64,000 nt of DNA, from assembly GCF_008764295.1 (NCBI RefSeq), contig NZ_VTQX01000005.1, positions 95,523 to 159,522 of the forward strand, written 5' to 3'. The position numbers were made by a program, and so were the translations under genes. Positions 26,333-35,835 of the stretch are shown here, piece after piece. The DNA is from Bacillus methanolicus. Its GTDB lineage: Bacteria; Bacillota; Bacilli; Bacillales; Cytobacillaceae. The first letter of the stretch is position 1. The number at the start of each line of letters is the position of its first letter. The notes beneath the pieces were generated by a model. The model worked only from the letters and a program-made list of their open reading frames with translations. It did not search any database and was not told where the DNA came from.

Positions 26333-26884
26333 TTAAAAAGATATTTCCATATGATCAAGCGGCCAATAGCGTAAATTCACTTTTCCAACTACTTGATCAA
26401 CTGAAATAAACCCCATTTGGCGGCTGTCCCAGCTCTCTAAACGATTATCTCCAAGAACAAACAGCTTTCCCTCTGGTACAACCTTAACCCCTGTTCTTTC
26501 CTGTAAGGTAAAATCCTCAGTCAATCGTTTGGTGAGGATTTCATTTCGATGTTTATCTAAATAAGGCTCATCCATCTTTTTTCCATTTATGAAGAGTTGA
26601 TCATTTTTATATTCAATTGTGTCTCCAGGCAATCCAATCACTCTCTTCACATAATCTTCCTTTTCATTAGCGTGAAAAACAATAACATCAAATCGCTTCA
26701 AATCTCCGATTTGGAAGCCGATTTTATTTACAATCAGCTTGTTACCGTCCTCAAGAGTCGGCATCATTGAGCGCCCTTCTACAACATAATTTGAAAAGAA
26801 AAAAGCGCGAATGAAAACAAAGATGATTAAACCAATCCCAATTGCTTTCACCCATTCCAATCCCTCTTTTTTGACATCATCCAT
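26333..26884 (-). CDS. lepB: Signal peptidase I (type I, SipS/T/V family)
   Basis: A 183-aa membrane protease that removes signal peptides on the outer face of the membrane. One N-terminal anchor (about 10-31); catalytic Ser39 in VEGRSMMPTL and Lys80 in DYVKRVIGLPGD; box E GDNRLESWDSRQMGF near the end. Start at ATG 26884 with GGAGGAA upstream; the frame is open 12 codons earlier. It sits directly after a yhjE-like gene, the context of sipV in B. subtilis, although the length is nearer SipS/SipT. Confidence 0.94.
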   Translation of the reverse strand: MDDVKKEGLEWVKAIGIGLIIFVFIRAFFFSNYVVEGRSMMPTLEDGNKLIVNKIGFQIGDLKRFDVIVFHANEKEDYVKRVIGLPGDTIEYKNDQLFINGKKMDEPYLDKHRNEILTKRLTEDFTLQERTGVKVVPEGKLFVLGDNRLESWDSRQMGFISVDQVVGKVNLRYWPLDHMEISF

Positions 26885-26919
26885 CAAAGCAATTCCTCCC
26901 TCCAATACTTGCGAAAACA

Positions 26920-27540
26920 TTATGAATGCTGTTTTTCTTTTTCAACGCTCTTGTTTAAACGAAGTTCTATCTGTTTTCCAACCAACCAGAGAATAAAAAT
27001 GACTATACCGACTATCGCCGTTCTAATCGGCTGGGTAATAAGAGAGTGAAGATCATGACCAACAAAACTAATCATAAAAATCATCACCATTTTACCTGTA
27101 AGCACAGCAAGCATATATTGATAAACACTTATTTTCGAAAGACCAGCAACGATATTCACAACTGCAGATGGTGTAAAAGGGAAACAGAGCAGGAGGAACA
27201 GCGGTCCGAAGCCATGCCTTTCAACCCAAGCCATCAGCTTTTGAACTTTTAAATTTTTCTTTAAAAAGGTGAGAAAACGTTTCTGTCCGAAACGACGTAT
27301 CAATAGAAAAACTAAGAATGCGCCTACTGATGCTCCAATCCATGAATATAAAAAACCGAACCAGAGACCAAAGGCATTGGCATTTGCCATTACAAAGACC
27401 ACTAATGGCAAAAATGGTAAAAAGGCTTCAAGCATCGGTAATAATATTCCGGGCAACGGTCCAAAAGAGCGATATTTATCTATGACCTCCATGATATTAT
27501 TTTCTAATGTTATCCATTCTTTTAGTGCATCGACGTCCAT
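26920..27540 (-). CDS. yhjE: TVP38/TMEM64 family membrane protein (YhjE-like)
   Basis: A 206-aa polytopic protein of the SNARE-associated/DedA-like superfamily. Core motif GASVGAFLVFLLIRRFG followed by FGPLFLLLCFPFTPSAVVNI, with about six hydrophobic segments. Family members act in lipid or ion handling at the membrane; the exact role is unknown. ATG follows AAGGAGA. Probable operon LCP gene - yhjE - lepB (gaps 14 and 35 bp). Confidence 0.88.
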   Translation of the reverse strand: MDVDALKEWITLENNIMEVIDKYRSFGPLPGILLPMLEAFLPFLPLVVFVMANANAFGLWFGFLYSWIGASVGAFLVFLLIRRFGQKRFLTFLKKNLKVQKLMAWVERHGFGPLFLLLCFPFTPSAVVNIVAGLSKISVYQYMLAVLTGKMVMIFMISFVGHDLHSLITQPIRTAIVGIVIFILWLVGKQIELRLNKSVEKEKQHS

Positions 27541-27554
27541 TAAATATCTCCTTT

Positions 27555-28490
27555 TTAATTTGCAAGGAATTCATGAATCGCTTCCCGGTTTTTTTCTATA
27601 TCAAGTTCTAAAACTTCCGCTCCATTGATCCTTGCATCCGACCATGCCCCATCAACCGGAACACGCAAGGAAGCAATATTGCGATTCTCCTTGGCTAAGA
27701 AATCTTTTCCAATATATAACATATCACCTGTATCCATATTTGTATTAATAAACGGAGTCACAACGCCAATTAATTTAGGGAGCTTGGCAATCGTTTGGAT
27801 ATTCGTCAATTGGGAGCCAATTTCTTTCACGACTTTTTGCTGACGTTCAACCCTACCAAAATCTCCTACAGCATCATGACGAAAGCGAACATAGCCAAGT
27901 AAATGCTCCCCGTCTAAACGTTGGAGACCCGGCTCAAGTGTTACCCCAATTCTATATGACATTTTCTTTTCAACATCGACTTCAACGCCGTTTGGAAAAG
28001 CTTCATCTATCAGTTGAACAAAACCTTCAAAATCAATAATAGCGTAATACTGGATATCAATATCAAAGTTCTCCTTGAGTGTTTCTCGAAGCAATTCTGG
28101 ACCGCCGCGAGCGAAGGCAGTATTAATTCTACTTTTTTGATAGCCTGGAATATCGACATATGAGTCTCTCATAACAGAGATCAGCTTGTATGTTCCTTCC
28201 TCCGGATGATATCTTGCTATCATGATCGTATCCGTTCGAGCCTTTTCTTCTCCTCGGGAATCACTACCTAATAACAAAATATTTATTCCTCCATAGCGAT
28301 CCTTTTTGCCATTAAACTCATAGTCCTTTTGTAAAATCGAATTGCCCTCAGCTTTTTCCAATGATTTAGATAATCCTTGCTGGTATTGAAAATAGCTGTA
28401 TCCTAGTAGAGCGGCAATACTTAGAAAAAGAAGTAGCAGAACCACTTTCCACTTTCTTTTTTTCTTTCGCCTTTGTTTTTCGTATCTCAT
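27555..28490 (-). CDS. LytR-CpsA-Psr family cell-wall polymer ligase
   Basis: A 311-aa type II membrane protein: very basic N-terminus (RRKKKRKWK), one anchor (about 15-33), then the LCP domain with ILLLGSDSRGEEKARTDTI, LISVMRDSYVDIPG, SRINTAFARGGP, GYVRFRHD...DFGRVERQQ. LCP enzymes attach undecaprenyl-linked glycopolymers such as teichoic acid to peptidoglycan; the Arg/Asp residues that hold the pyrophosphate are present. Which TagTUV paralogue it is cannot be told. Confidence 0.93.
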   Translation of the reverse strand: MRYEKQRRKKKRKWKVVLLLLFLSIAALLGYSYFQYQQGLSKSLEKAEGNSILQKDYEFNGKKDRYGGINILLLGSDSRGEEKARTDTIMIARYHPEEGTYKLISVMRDSYVDIPGYQKSRINTAFARGGPELLRETLKENFDIDIQYYAIIDFEGFVQLIDEAFPNGVEVDVEKKMSYRIGVTLEPGLQRLDGEHLLGYVRFRHDAVGDFGRVERQQKVVKEIGSQLTNIQTIAKLPKLIGVVTPFINTNMDTGDMLYIGKDFLAKENRNIASLRVPVDGAWSDARINGAEVLELDIEKNREAIHEFLAN

Positions 28491-28714
28491 TTAAATACCT
28501 TCCATTCAACAGATTTAAATCGTATGCTTCATCAATCCACAAATTTCTACTATATTAGACACTTTTTGCACTAAAGAAGTTTCATTTTAAATGATTATAC
28601 CTATTTTTGCTCACAATACCCCGGCTTTCTTCCATAATATTAGAGTATCAAAAATGGGCATTTTTTTCTATTTTAAGCGGATTAGATGTGCAAAAATCTT
28701 ATTGAGAATGAAAG

Positions 28715-28741
28715 AACCGCAAAACAAGAAGCTTTGCGGTT
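28715..28741 (-). terminator. Terminator after S9 peptidase gene
   Basis: Stem AACCGCAAA / TTTGCGGTT followed on the minus strand by TTCTTTC. Twelve bp beyond the stop. Confidence 0.7.
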
Positions 28742-28752
28742 AAATGTTCTCT

Positions 28753-30732
28753 CTATTTAATATACTCTTTAAACCAATTTAAAATGTAATGTAAACGGGC
28801 GATTCTTAAGCTAGGTTTTCCGCTGCGTGAAAGTTCATGATTAGACTCCGGAAAACGAATGAATTTCGTTTCCTTTTTTCGGTGCTTTAAAGCAATATAT
28901 AGTTGCTCAGCTTGTTCAATGGGACAACGGAAATCCTTCTCACTATGCAAAATAAGAAGCGGCGTCTCCACATTGCCAACGTAAGCAAGCGGAGAATGCT
29001 TCCACAACGTTTCAGCATCTTCAAGTTCACTTTTAATTTGCCATGCATTAAAGTAATAACCGATATCACTCACTCCATAAAAGCTAATCCAATTGGAAAT
29101 CGAACGTTGAGTCACAGCAGCCTTAAAGCGGTTTGTATGACCAACAATCCAATTTGTCATGAAGCCGCCGTAACTGCCTCCAGTTACCCCTAAACGATTC
29201 ACATCAATAAAATCGTAGTTTTCTAATACATAATCGACAGCTTCCATTAAATCAGCATAATCTCTTCCACCGTAGTCTCCACGGACGGCGTCGACAAACT
29301 TTTGACCATAGCCATGGCTTCCTCTTGGATTAATGAATAGGACAGCGTATCCCTCCGCCGCAAGCATTTGAAATTCATGGAAATAAGAATTAGCATACAT
29401 CGCATGTGGTCCGCCATGGATTTCAAGAATAAGTGGATATTTCTTCCCCTCCTCAAACTGTGCAGGTTTCATCAACCAGCCGTGAAGATCCCAATCATCC
29501 TTAGATTTGAACTGAATTTCCTCAACTTCAGCTAACGCGACTTCATTTGCATACTCACTATTTACATTTGTTAACTGGGTAAGCTCCCCTGTGGGAACGT
29601 CTAATAAAAATAGTTCACCTTGTAATGTCGGCTTACTAATCGCGACAACTGCGCGATTTAGCGCTCCTCCAGTTGTAAGTCCATAAACATGCTGACGATC
29701 TAGTAGAGCAGGATACATCTCACCTTTTAAAGATCCATAATATACGACTGTATTTCCATAATCAGATGCCAGAAAATAAAAACTTTCATTATCTTCAGCC
29801 CAGAGTATCCCTGGTGAAACGGCTCCCTGGTGAAAATCGCCAATCGCAAAATCTCCTATAAGCAAATCAGACTCCGCTGTAAGACAGGAGAGTTCCTTTT
29901 GTTCAGTATCATAAACCCAAATTTTCATTAATGTAGCATTTTCATATTCACGTTCATGGCCAAGTATGCCGATATATCTCCCGTTTGGAGACCAAGTGGC
30001 TCCGCCAAAATAACCAGTCCCCGGTGTGATCTTTTCGAATTTTTTCGTTTCCAATTCAAGCAGGAATAGATCACTCACAAAAGAAAAATCTAAATTCTCG
30101 CTAAAATCTGCTGTTACTGCCAATGAATTCCCATCTGGTGACCAGCCTTGCAGCTGATAATCACGATTTCCTTCTGTTACTAATTCCGTTTTCCCTGTTT
30201 CCAATTCCACAATCGCAATTTGCGAATATTTCCCAACCCAGAAACCGGAGGAATCAGACTTATATTTCATTTTATCTACTTCAAGCGGGACTATTTTTTT
30301 CTCTTCTTTCTTATCTGTATCCTCTAATTTCTCATCCTCACGTAATGATACATTGAAAGCTATTTTTTTCCCATCTGGTGACCAGATCGGATTGGAGGCA
30401 CCATAAATTGAAGTGGTCACTTGCCGTGCCTCTCCACCGTTTACATCTATCACATAAATTTGATTCTTCCCACTGCGATTTGAAACAAAGGCGAGCTTAT
30501 CCCCGACTGGCGACCAGCGCGGCGAATGATTGCGATCATTTCCATAAGTCCATTGCACTGGATGATTTTTTTCTTCAACATTTATGTAAAAAAGATTTGA
30601 AACATACTCATCCTTCTCCTCTGAAATGCTCGTTTCCACGTATACTAGATCTGTTTCATTTGTACTCAAACGTGGATCTGCTACTGACTTCAACACATAT
30701 AAATCTTCAGCTTTTAAATACCTTTTCGACAT
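28753..30732 (-). CDS. S9 family (prolyl oligopeptidase-type) acylaminoacyl peptidase
   Basis: A 659-aa cytoplasmic serine peptidase, YuxL-like. N-terminal beta-propeller (about 1-400) with repeated W-SPDG blades (SPRWSPVGDKLAFVSNRSG, NPIWSPDGKKIAFN, LQGWSPDGN); C-terminal alpha/beta hydrolase with GGSYGGF nucleophile (Ser520), Asp in HSEKDFRCP and His in ESNHELSRSG. Oxyanion segment HGGPHAMY. Start at ATG 30732, 6 bp after GGAGGG. Probably trims acylated or short peptides. Single gene. Confidence 0.94.
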   Translation of the reverse strand: MSKRYLKAEDLYVLKSVADPRLSTNETDLVYVETSISEEKDEYVSNLFYINVEEKNHPVQWTYGNDRNHSPRWSPVGDKLAFVSNRSGKNQIYVIDVNGGEARQVTTSIYGASNPIWSPDGKKIAFNVSLREDEKLEDTDKKEEKKIVPLEVDKMKYKSDSSGFWVGKYSQIAIVELETGKTELVTEGNRDYQLQGWSPDGNSLAVTADFSENLDFSFVSDLFLLELETKKFEKITPGTGYFGGATWSPNGRYIGILGHEREYENATLMKIWVYDTEQKELSCLTAESDLLIGDFAIGDFHQGAVSPGILWAEDNESFYFLASDYGNTVVYYGSLKGEMYPALLDRQHVYGLTTGGALNRAVVAISKPTLQGELFLLDVPTGELTQLTNVNSEYANEVALAEVEEIQFKSKDDWDLHGWLMKPAQFEEGKKYPLILEIHGGPHAMYANSYFHEFQMLAAEGYAVLFINPRGSHGYGQKFVDAVRGDYGGRDYADLMEAVDYVLENYDFIDVNRLGVTGGSYGGFMTNWIVGHTNRFKAAVTQRSISNWISFYGVSDIGYYFNAWQIKSELEDAETLWKHSPLAYVGNVETPLLILHSEKDFRCPIEQAEQLYIALKHRKKETKFIRFPESNHELSRSGKPSLRIARLHYILNWFKEYIK

Positions 30733-30961
30733 TTTCATCCCTCCATATTTCAATCTTCCTTTTATTTCGATAATTGAAATATATTATCCTTCTTTTTTGC
30801 ACATTTTTTTGTAAATTATGAAAATAACTTTATTTTAGATTCTTTGTTTGTTTAACTACGATTACCCTTCCCTGTCCAATATATTAAATAGCAAGAGTAA
30901 CTAAGGAAACCTCTACAACCTGATATAGCATAGCGTAAAAATAAGATTCATGCATCTTCTC

Positions 30962-31010
30962 TTGTCAAATGCATATACTTTATATAAAATAAAAAGCGAA
31001 CACATGTTTG
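30962..31010 (+). promoter_or_regulatory. Sigma-A promoter with perfect LexA (SOS) box upstream of yhjD
   Basis: -35 TTGTCA (30962-30967), 17-bp spacer, -10 TAAAAT (30985-30990). A perfect match to the Bacillus LexA/DinR box CGAACRNRYGTTYG, CGAACACATGTTTG, covers 30997-31010 at the expected transcription start. A repressor there would block initiation, so yhjD should be damage-inducible. Site seen; regulation inferred. Confidence 0.8.
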
Positions 31011-31039
31011 TTTTTTATAAAATGTTGAGGTGAACGATT

Positions 31040-31423
31040 ATGACTAGAATCCCTGAGGAAGAGCGGGACATCATTGAAAAGGCGATCTACTTGCCCATGG
31101 TCCTCACCATTTTAAATCGAGATTTAGAATTGATTAATCAAGGACCATTTAAGTTAAAGCAACCTTATATAAATCTCATTGAAAAATCGATGAAGACCAT
31201 TCAATTAGAATTAGCTCAAATAAAAAAGTATATGAAGCAAAATAATCTTAAGGTATTTGAATTAAAAAGAGATGAGGCATTTACTATGTATACGTTTCTC
31301 TACAAGGGCTACGAAGAGCAACATAATTATTTCAACCCAAGAATTCGCAACAAAGTACAAGAACTGCTAGAGTTCTATTTAACACATCTCAATATTCATA
31401 GCCATGCTCATTCCCAATCATAA
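31040..31423 (+). CDS. yhjD: YhjD-like protein, SOS-controlled
   Basis: A 127-aa helical soluble protein. MTRIPEEERDIIEKAIYLPM start and GYEEQHNYFNPRIRNKVQELL match my memory of Bacillus YhjD, which has no assigned biochemical function. ATG follows TTGAGGTG. The only promoter in sight carries a perfect LexA box. The 3' end overlaps the 3' end of convergent comK by 16 bp, and no terminator lies between them. Confidence 0.82.
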   Translation: MTRIPEEERDIIEKAIYLPMVLTILNRDLELINQGPFKLKQPYINLIEKSMKTIQLELAQIKKYMKQNNLKVFELKRDEAFTMYTFLYKGYEEQHNYFNPRIRNKVQELLEFYLTHLNIHSHAHSQS

Positions 31424-31965
31424 AGTTCAGAGTTTTCGGCAGCAGCTTTTTGTTTTCGAAACTTTTTCGCGTAAAATGCTCTTGAAATCGATTGTTCAGC
31501 GCCTTTTGAAAGAGTGGACTTTAACATCAGCGTACGGAGCAATTGATTTTCAAATGAGCGAGTTGAAATCGGCAGGGGAATGTATCGATTGCTTTGGATT
31601 TTAATTATCGTTGTACTATTATCTTTTCCTTTTCTGTAATCAAGAATATGTTCATGAGCTACCCAAACACAATGAGGGTTTTCAGGTGATGCTGTTGGGA
31701 AAAGGTAGATAAGCGGGGAAATCGCAATGGGGACTTTATGGGATGCCCCGATGAGTCTCTTAGTGGCAGCTTTTCTTCCTTCATAAGTGCTCCCGAAGCT
31801 ATAACAACTTTCCTTTACAAGTTCGAACGGTTTAAATGGGGAGATCATCTCCTCCTCAAGCTCATAAATTTTCGAGAAAATTTTACTCCCATATTCGATT
31901 GGCATCACAATGGCTGTGGAGGAATTAATTTCATATTCCTCAATGATTAGCTTTTCATTTTCCAT
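31408..31965 (-). CDS. comK: Competence transcription factor ComK
   Basis: A 185-aa ComK, master activator of natural transformation genes, binding A/T-rich minor grooves. Diagnostic stretches: SYEI-like N-terminus (EEYEINSSTAIVMP), SCYSFGSTYEGRKAATKRLIG-type block, ISHK-like ASHKVPIAISP, LFPT, WVAHEHI, and LPISTRSFENQLLRT. It is intact; in several Bacillales comK is a phage integration site, but not here. The 3' end overlaps yhjD. Divergent from an IDEAL-domain gene, as comK/yhzC in B. subtilis. No clear AAAA-N5-TTTT ComK boxes were identified upstream despite many A/T tracts. Confidence 0.94.
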   Translation of the reverse strand: MENEKLIIEEYEINSSTAIVMPIEYGSKIFSKIYELEEEMISPFKPFELVKESCYSFGSTYEGRKAATKRLIGASHKVPIAISPLIYLFPTASPENPHCVWVAHEHILDYRKGKDNSTTIIKIQSNRYIPLPISTRSFENQLLRTLMLKSTLSKGAEQSISRAFYAKKFRKQKAAAENSELYDWE

Positions 31966-32183
31966 TTCTTAATCTCCTTATAATCAAATTAATTTGCTTG
32001 CTACTGAACCATGTTAAACTGAAAATAGGCCTTTCTTCTCAGTCAAACCAAAAAATTTCAGTATAAAGCCATCCATTACCATCATAACGCTGATTTCACG
32101 TCATTTCTATAAATTACCAAATCGTTCAAAAATTAGTCATAATTTCCTATCGAAAAATTTATCTAAAAATTATAAAAATTCAG

Positions 32184-32212
32184 TTGATTCCTATAGAAAA
32201 ATCCTATATAAT
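32184..32212 (+). promoter_or_regulatory. Sigma-A promoter of the IDEAL-domain gene
   Basis: -35 TTGATT (32184-32189), 17-bp spacer, -10 TATAAT (32207-32212), 27 bp before the start codon. Confidence 0.7.
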
Positions 32213-32239
32213 ATCAAAAAGGCATCAGAGGTGATCTCG

Positions 32240-32470
32240 ATGAAAGAAAAATCTTATCCAGAACTAATGAATTCCGGTGCAATGAATCGTAAAAAGGAAG
32301 CATTCATGTTGAACTTATACATCGATATGGTTTTATCCGAATCATTATTAAAATCTGAAAAGGAAAAGTTATCTCTACAAATTGATCAGGCAATTGACAA
32401 GCAAGATAAAGGCACCTTTCTTCAGCTTTCCACACAATATATAGAGCTCAAGCAAAGGTTTGGAACTTAA
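32240..32470 (+). CDS. yhzC: IDEAL domain-containing protein (YhzC-like)
   Basis: A 76-aa protein whose C-terminal half is the IDEAL domain (LLKSEKEKLSLQIDQAIDKQ then DKGTFLQLSTQYIEL). Start ATG 32240 after GAGGTG. Role unknown; the comK-divergent position is as in B. subtilis. Followed by a TCCCC/GGGGA terminator. Confidence 0.85.
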   Translation: MKEKSYPELMNSGAMNRKKEAFMLNLYIDMVLSESLLKSEKEKLSLQIDQAIDKQDKGTFLQLSTQYIELKQRFGT

Positions 32471-32483
32471 TACTTTACGATTC

Positions 32484-32513
32484 TCCCCTCTCAAATTAAG
32501 CGGGGATTTTTTT
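32484..32513 (+). terminator. Terminator after yhzC
   Basis: Short stem TCCCC / GGGGA with a seven-T tail. Confidence 0.75.
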
Positions 32514-32646
32514 AGCAAATTTTGCTTCCTTCGCACTCGAACACATTTTTAATCATAGGAAAAATATAAGCTTCGCAGCCCCTTCCACCTAAAAAAGAGC
32601 CCTAGACCGGACTCTCTGCTTTATTCACAGCGTGATACAACCTTCA

Positions 32647-33927
32647 CTACTCTTCACTCTGTCTCATCTTTTCAATTTCATACTCCTCTATCATTGAAAT
32701 GCGCTCAAGCATCGTTGGATGACCATAACGGAAAATTTTCACTAAAAGCGGCGGATTCACTTGGCTTAGACCCGCTTTGCTTAACTCCTGAAAGGTCTCG
32801 ATCCCAGCCTCCGTATTGCCAGTCATTTCAATGGCATACCGATCTGCTCTTGTCTCCTGGTATCTTGAAACAAGATTGGAAACAGGGCTAGATACAAATA
32901 GAAGCATCGATAAAATCATCAAGAAAAGTGGAAATGAGCGAATATCGTGCACTGAAGGAATTTTTAGTGCTTCTCCCCACCTATTTACAACATAATTCAT
33001 AAGTCGATAGGTTAAGTACAATCCTACTAATGATAAAAACAAATATCCAGCAATCCCAATATAGAGATGCTTTTCAACATAATGTGCCATTTCATGGGCC
33101 ATAATAAATAAAATTTGTTCATCATTTAAACGATTTAACGTCGTATCCCATAGCACAATACGAGAATTTGAGCCAATACCAGTAACATAGGCATTAAGCG
33201 CATTCGTTTTTTCTGCCATATTCACTTCAAACACATGCTCTGAGGGAATATTTGCTTCACTTGCAAGCTCTAGTATCTTCTCCTCTAATTGTTTATCCTT
33301 TAATGGATAAAAATCATTGTACAAAGGATCAATCACGACTGGTTGTAGGAACATTACAAACAGGGTAAACGGCACAGATAATAACCATGCGTACAACCAC
33401 CATCTCTTTTGACTTTTTTTCATAAGCCAGTAAAGGACTGCAACGATAATAAACATCGTTCCAAAATTAATCCAAAAATCAATTAGCTCATCCTTCATCC
33501 ATGATGAAAATGACTGTGTCGAAATATTATAAGACTTTGACAAAGAATAGCTAATATAGCTTAATGGGAAAGTGGCTACAAATGCAAAAAAAGTAAGCCA
33601 AATCGTATATATTGCAGTCTGAACGATTTTATACTTTGAAGACTGCCCCGCCCATTTCTTAAAAGCACCTGAGAAACCTGCTAACAGCACAAATAAATAA
33701 AAGAGCCATTCAAAAGGGGTGCTCAAAAAAAATAATAAATTTCTTATTTTGGAATACTCCTCACTCAGCATGAGCTCCCGTCCATTTAAAAATGTTGCTG
33801 GATCTGCTTTTGAGCCTTCATATTCAAACGGCAGGCTTGTATCAGCAAAATAAAATAAATACCAATAAAAAAACAGGCCATAAAGGATGTAGGCAATGAT
33901 TCCGTATAGACCAATTTTTCTCGCCAT
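32647..33927 (-). CDS. M48 family membrane metallopeptidase (YhfN/Ste24-like)
   Basis: A 426-aa CAAX-protease-type integral membrane enzyme. N-terminal helices about 5-28, 65-85, 102-128, 152-170, 178-196; zinc motif HEMAH at 278-282, third ligand E358 in YQETRAD, and further C-terminal helices. Homologues cleave membrane-embedded or misfolded proteins. Start ATG after GGGGGAG. yhfN in B. subtilis lies in the same general region. No operon partner. Confidence 0.92.
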   Translation of the reverse strand: MARKIGLYGIIAYILYGLFFYWYLFYFADTSLPFEYEGSKADPATFLNGRELMLSEEYSKIRNLLFFLSTPFEWLFYLFVLLAGFSGAFKKWAGQSSKYKIVQTAIYTIWLTFFAFVATFPLSYISYSLSKSYNISTQSFSSWMKDELIDFWINFGTMFIIVAVLYWLMKKSQKRWWLYAWLLSVPFTLFVMFLQPVVIDPLYNDFYPLKDKQLEEKILELASEANIPSEHVFEVNMAEKTNALNAYVTGIGSNSRIVLWDTTLNRLNDEQILFIMAHEMAHYVEKHLYIGIAGYLFLSLVGLYLTYRLMNYVVNRWGEALKIPSVHDIRSFPLFLMILSMLLFVSSPVSNLVSRYQETRADRYAIEMTGNTEAGIETFQELSKAGLSQVNPPLLVKIFRYGHPTMLERISMIEEYEIEKMRQSEE

Positions 33928-34134
33928 GTCACTCCCCCTTCACGTTGTTCAACGAGTTTAATGGTACAACCCCTCTATTATCATTTTAGTAGCAAAAAAA
34001 ACATTTAGAACTGAGACTTTTCTATTATCATCTCAAAATTTTCAAATCATACGTTAACACCACGTAAAGGGAGACCATTTTTCATTAAAAACAGCATGAA
34101 AAACGATTGTTAAGCATTCTCACGCAATCAAAGA

Positions 34135-34440
34135 TTAAAAGAGCAGAGAATAGAGAGAAAGGACAGCGATCGAACCTAAGACGACAACAATCACATTTGC
34201 ACCAAGGAAAGCAATAGCAAAAGCAACAGCAGCACCTAGCACTCCATACCAAATATCCTCTTGAATAAAAAAAATCCCAGGAAAAATAAGGGCCCCCAAC
34301 GTTGCGTAGGGAACATTCCTTAAAATACCTTGAAGAAATTCAGGCAATTCTTTTCCACGAAAAAGAACAAATGGCAGCATCCTTGGAATAAAGGTAACCA
34401 CTCCCATGCCAATAATCATCCACACGATTTCACTGTTCAT
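34135..34440 (-). CDS. azlD: AzlD family branched-chain amino-acid exporter subunit
   Basis: A 101-aa small membrane protein with four hydrophobic segments and the family phrase FIPRMLPFVLFRG. It overlaps the azlC end by 11 bp. AzlC and AzlD together form a branched-chain amino acid exporter. Confidence 0.9.
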   Translation of the reverse strand: MNSEIVWMIIGMGVVTFIPRMLPFVLFRGKELPEFLQGILRNVPYATLGALIFPGIFFIQEDIWYGVLGAAVAFAIAFLGANVIVVVLGSIAVLSLYSLLF

Positions 34441-35161
34441 TTTTCATCCTCCTCTGTCTTCCCCTAATGAATACAACCCACTCCACAATGACCGCAGAGA
34501 GCAAAGTAGCACAGACAATTGCCCAGCCTGTTGATAAAGCATTGGTTATTGTAAAAACAGTATTAAAAATAGCTGCCAACACGGCCAAATATACGACTTT
34601 CATCCCCTTCTTCATCGACGGAACTAACAATCCAACGAACATGGCATAAAGGGCAACCGACATTCCTTCTTGAAATGTTTTCGGCAAACTTGAACCGACC
34701 ATATAACCAACTCCAGAAAAAATGCCCCAGCTTAAGTAGGCAATCATATTTAGGCCAAACATATACCCTGCTGAAACAGTTCCTTCCTTCACAGCGGCTA
34801 CCGAAAATGTTTCATCCGTTATGCCAAATGCATACGCTGCCTTTGTCAAAGGAGGTTCATCTTCACTCTTTTCATTCAATGAAGCTGACATTAAAAAATG
34901 ACGAATATTCACGATAAACGTAGTTAAAATGATTTCAAATGTACCAGTTCCTAAAGTTAATAAACTTAAAGAAATATATTGAGCGGCCCCCGCATAGACA
35001 ATCAAGCTCATGAGAAGTGTCTCTCCAAAGGATAATCCTGTTGTCTTCGCTAATAATCCAAACGTTAGAGCTACTGGAAAATAACCAATCGCAATCGTAA
35101 TCCCCGCTTGAAATCCTCGTCTGAACTCAGTAGCCGATTTATTTAACACCATCTCTGACAT
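34430..35161 (-). CDS. azlC: AzlC family branched-chain amino-acid exporter
   Basis: A 243-aa protein with about seven membrane helices. Motifs: FGLLAKTTGLSFGETLLMS, YAGAAQYISLSLL, NIRHFLMSASL, FGITDETFSVA. It pairs with AzlD. Divergent from an XRE-cupin regulator 114 bp away, the usual arrangement for local control. Confidence 0.92.
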   Translation of the reverse strand: MSEMVLNKSATEFRRGFQAGITIAIGYFPVALTFGLLAKTTGLSFGETLLMSLIVYAGAAQYISLSLLTLGTGTFEIILTTFIVNIRHFLMSASLNEKSEDEPPLTKAAYAFGITDETFSVAAVKEGTVSAGYMFGLNMIAYLSWGIFSGVGYMVGSSLPKTFQEGMSVALYAMFVGLLVPSMKKGMKVVYLAVLAAIFNTVFTITNALSTGWAIVCATLLSAVIVEWVVFIRGRQRRMKNEQ

Positions 35162-35275
35162 ATCTCCAACCTCCTAATCCCTCTTTCTTTATTGCAAATT
35201 TGCATAAATCTTCCGGAATTGATAAAATATATTATACATATGTACGCTATATTATACAAGAGTATAGGAGGAAAA

Positions 35276-35827
35276 ATGGAAAATATTCAAAAAAATATTG
35301 CGGATAATTTAAAGAGCATTCGAAAAAGTCGTGGCTACAGCTTAGAGCAAGTCGGAGAATTAACGGGCGTTAGTAAAGCAATGCTTGGCCAAATTGAACG
35401 AGGGGATTCAAATCCAACTGTTTCAACCTTATGGAAAATTGCAAGAGGTTTGCAGGTTTCCTTTTCTTCATTAATTAAGGAGGAGACTTCTAATGTTATC
35501 GTCGTTAAACAAAGCAGCATAGTTCCGGTTACAGAAAGCAATGGAAACTATCGCGTTTACCCTATCTTTCCTTTTGATCCACGAAAAAAGTTTGAAATTT
35601 TCACCGTTGAAATCGAACCAGGCTGTACTCATCTATCTGAAAAGCATAACGAAGGCCTTGAAGAGTATATTACTATTGTCAGGGGTGAGCTTGAAATACT
35701 CATTGGCGACGAAAGCTTTAACCTGATTTCTGGTGACTCCATCCGCTTCCTTGCTAATAAAACACATACGTATAAAAATAACAGCAGCATGCTCACTACC
35801 TACCAATTAGTGATGCATTACCCGTAA
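35276..35827 (+). CDS. XRE family transcriptional regulator with cupin sensor domain
   Basis: A 183-aa protein: N-terminal HTH (about 5-60, YSLEQVGELTGVSKAMLGQI) and C-terminal cupin (about 105-180, GLEEYITIVRGELEILIGD, SGDSIRFLANKTHTY) that would bind a small effector. Start at ATG 35276 after GGAGG. Divergent from azlC, so it probably regulates the exporter in response to an amino acid; inferred from position. Confidence 0.9.
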   Translation: MENIQKNIADNLKSIRKSRGYSLEQVGELTGVSKAMLGQIERGDSNPTVSTLWKIARGLQVSFSSLIKEETSNVIVVKQSSIVPVTESNGNYRVYPIFPFDPRKKFEIFTVEIEPGCTHLSEKHNEGLEEYITIVRGELEILIGDESFNLISGDSIRFLANKTHTYKNNSSMLTTYQLVMHYP

Positions 35828-35835
35828 CATGCTAA

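Noticed and set aside
31966..32183. ComK autoregulatory boxes upstream of comK
   Set aside because: The region is A/T rich but I found no clear AAAA-N5-TTTT pair.
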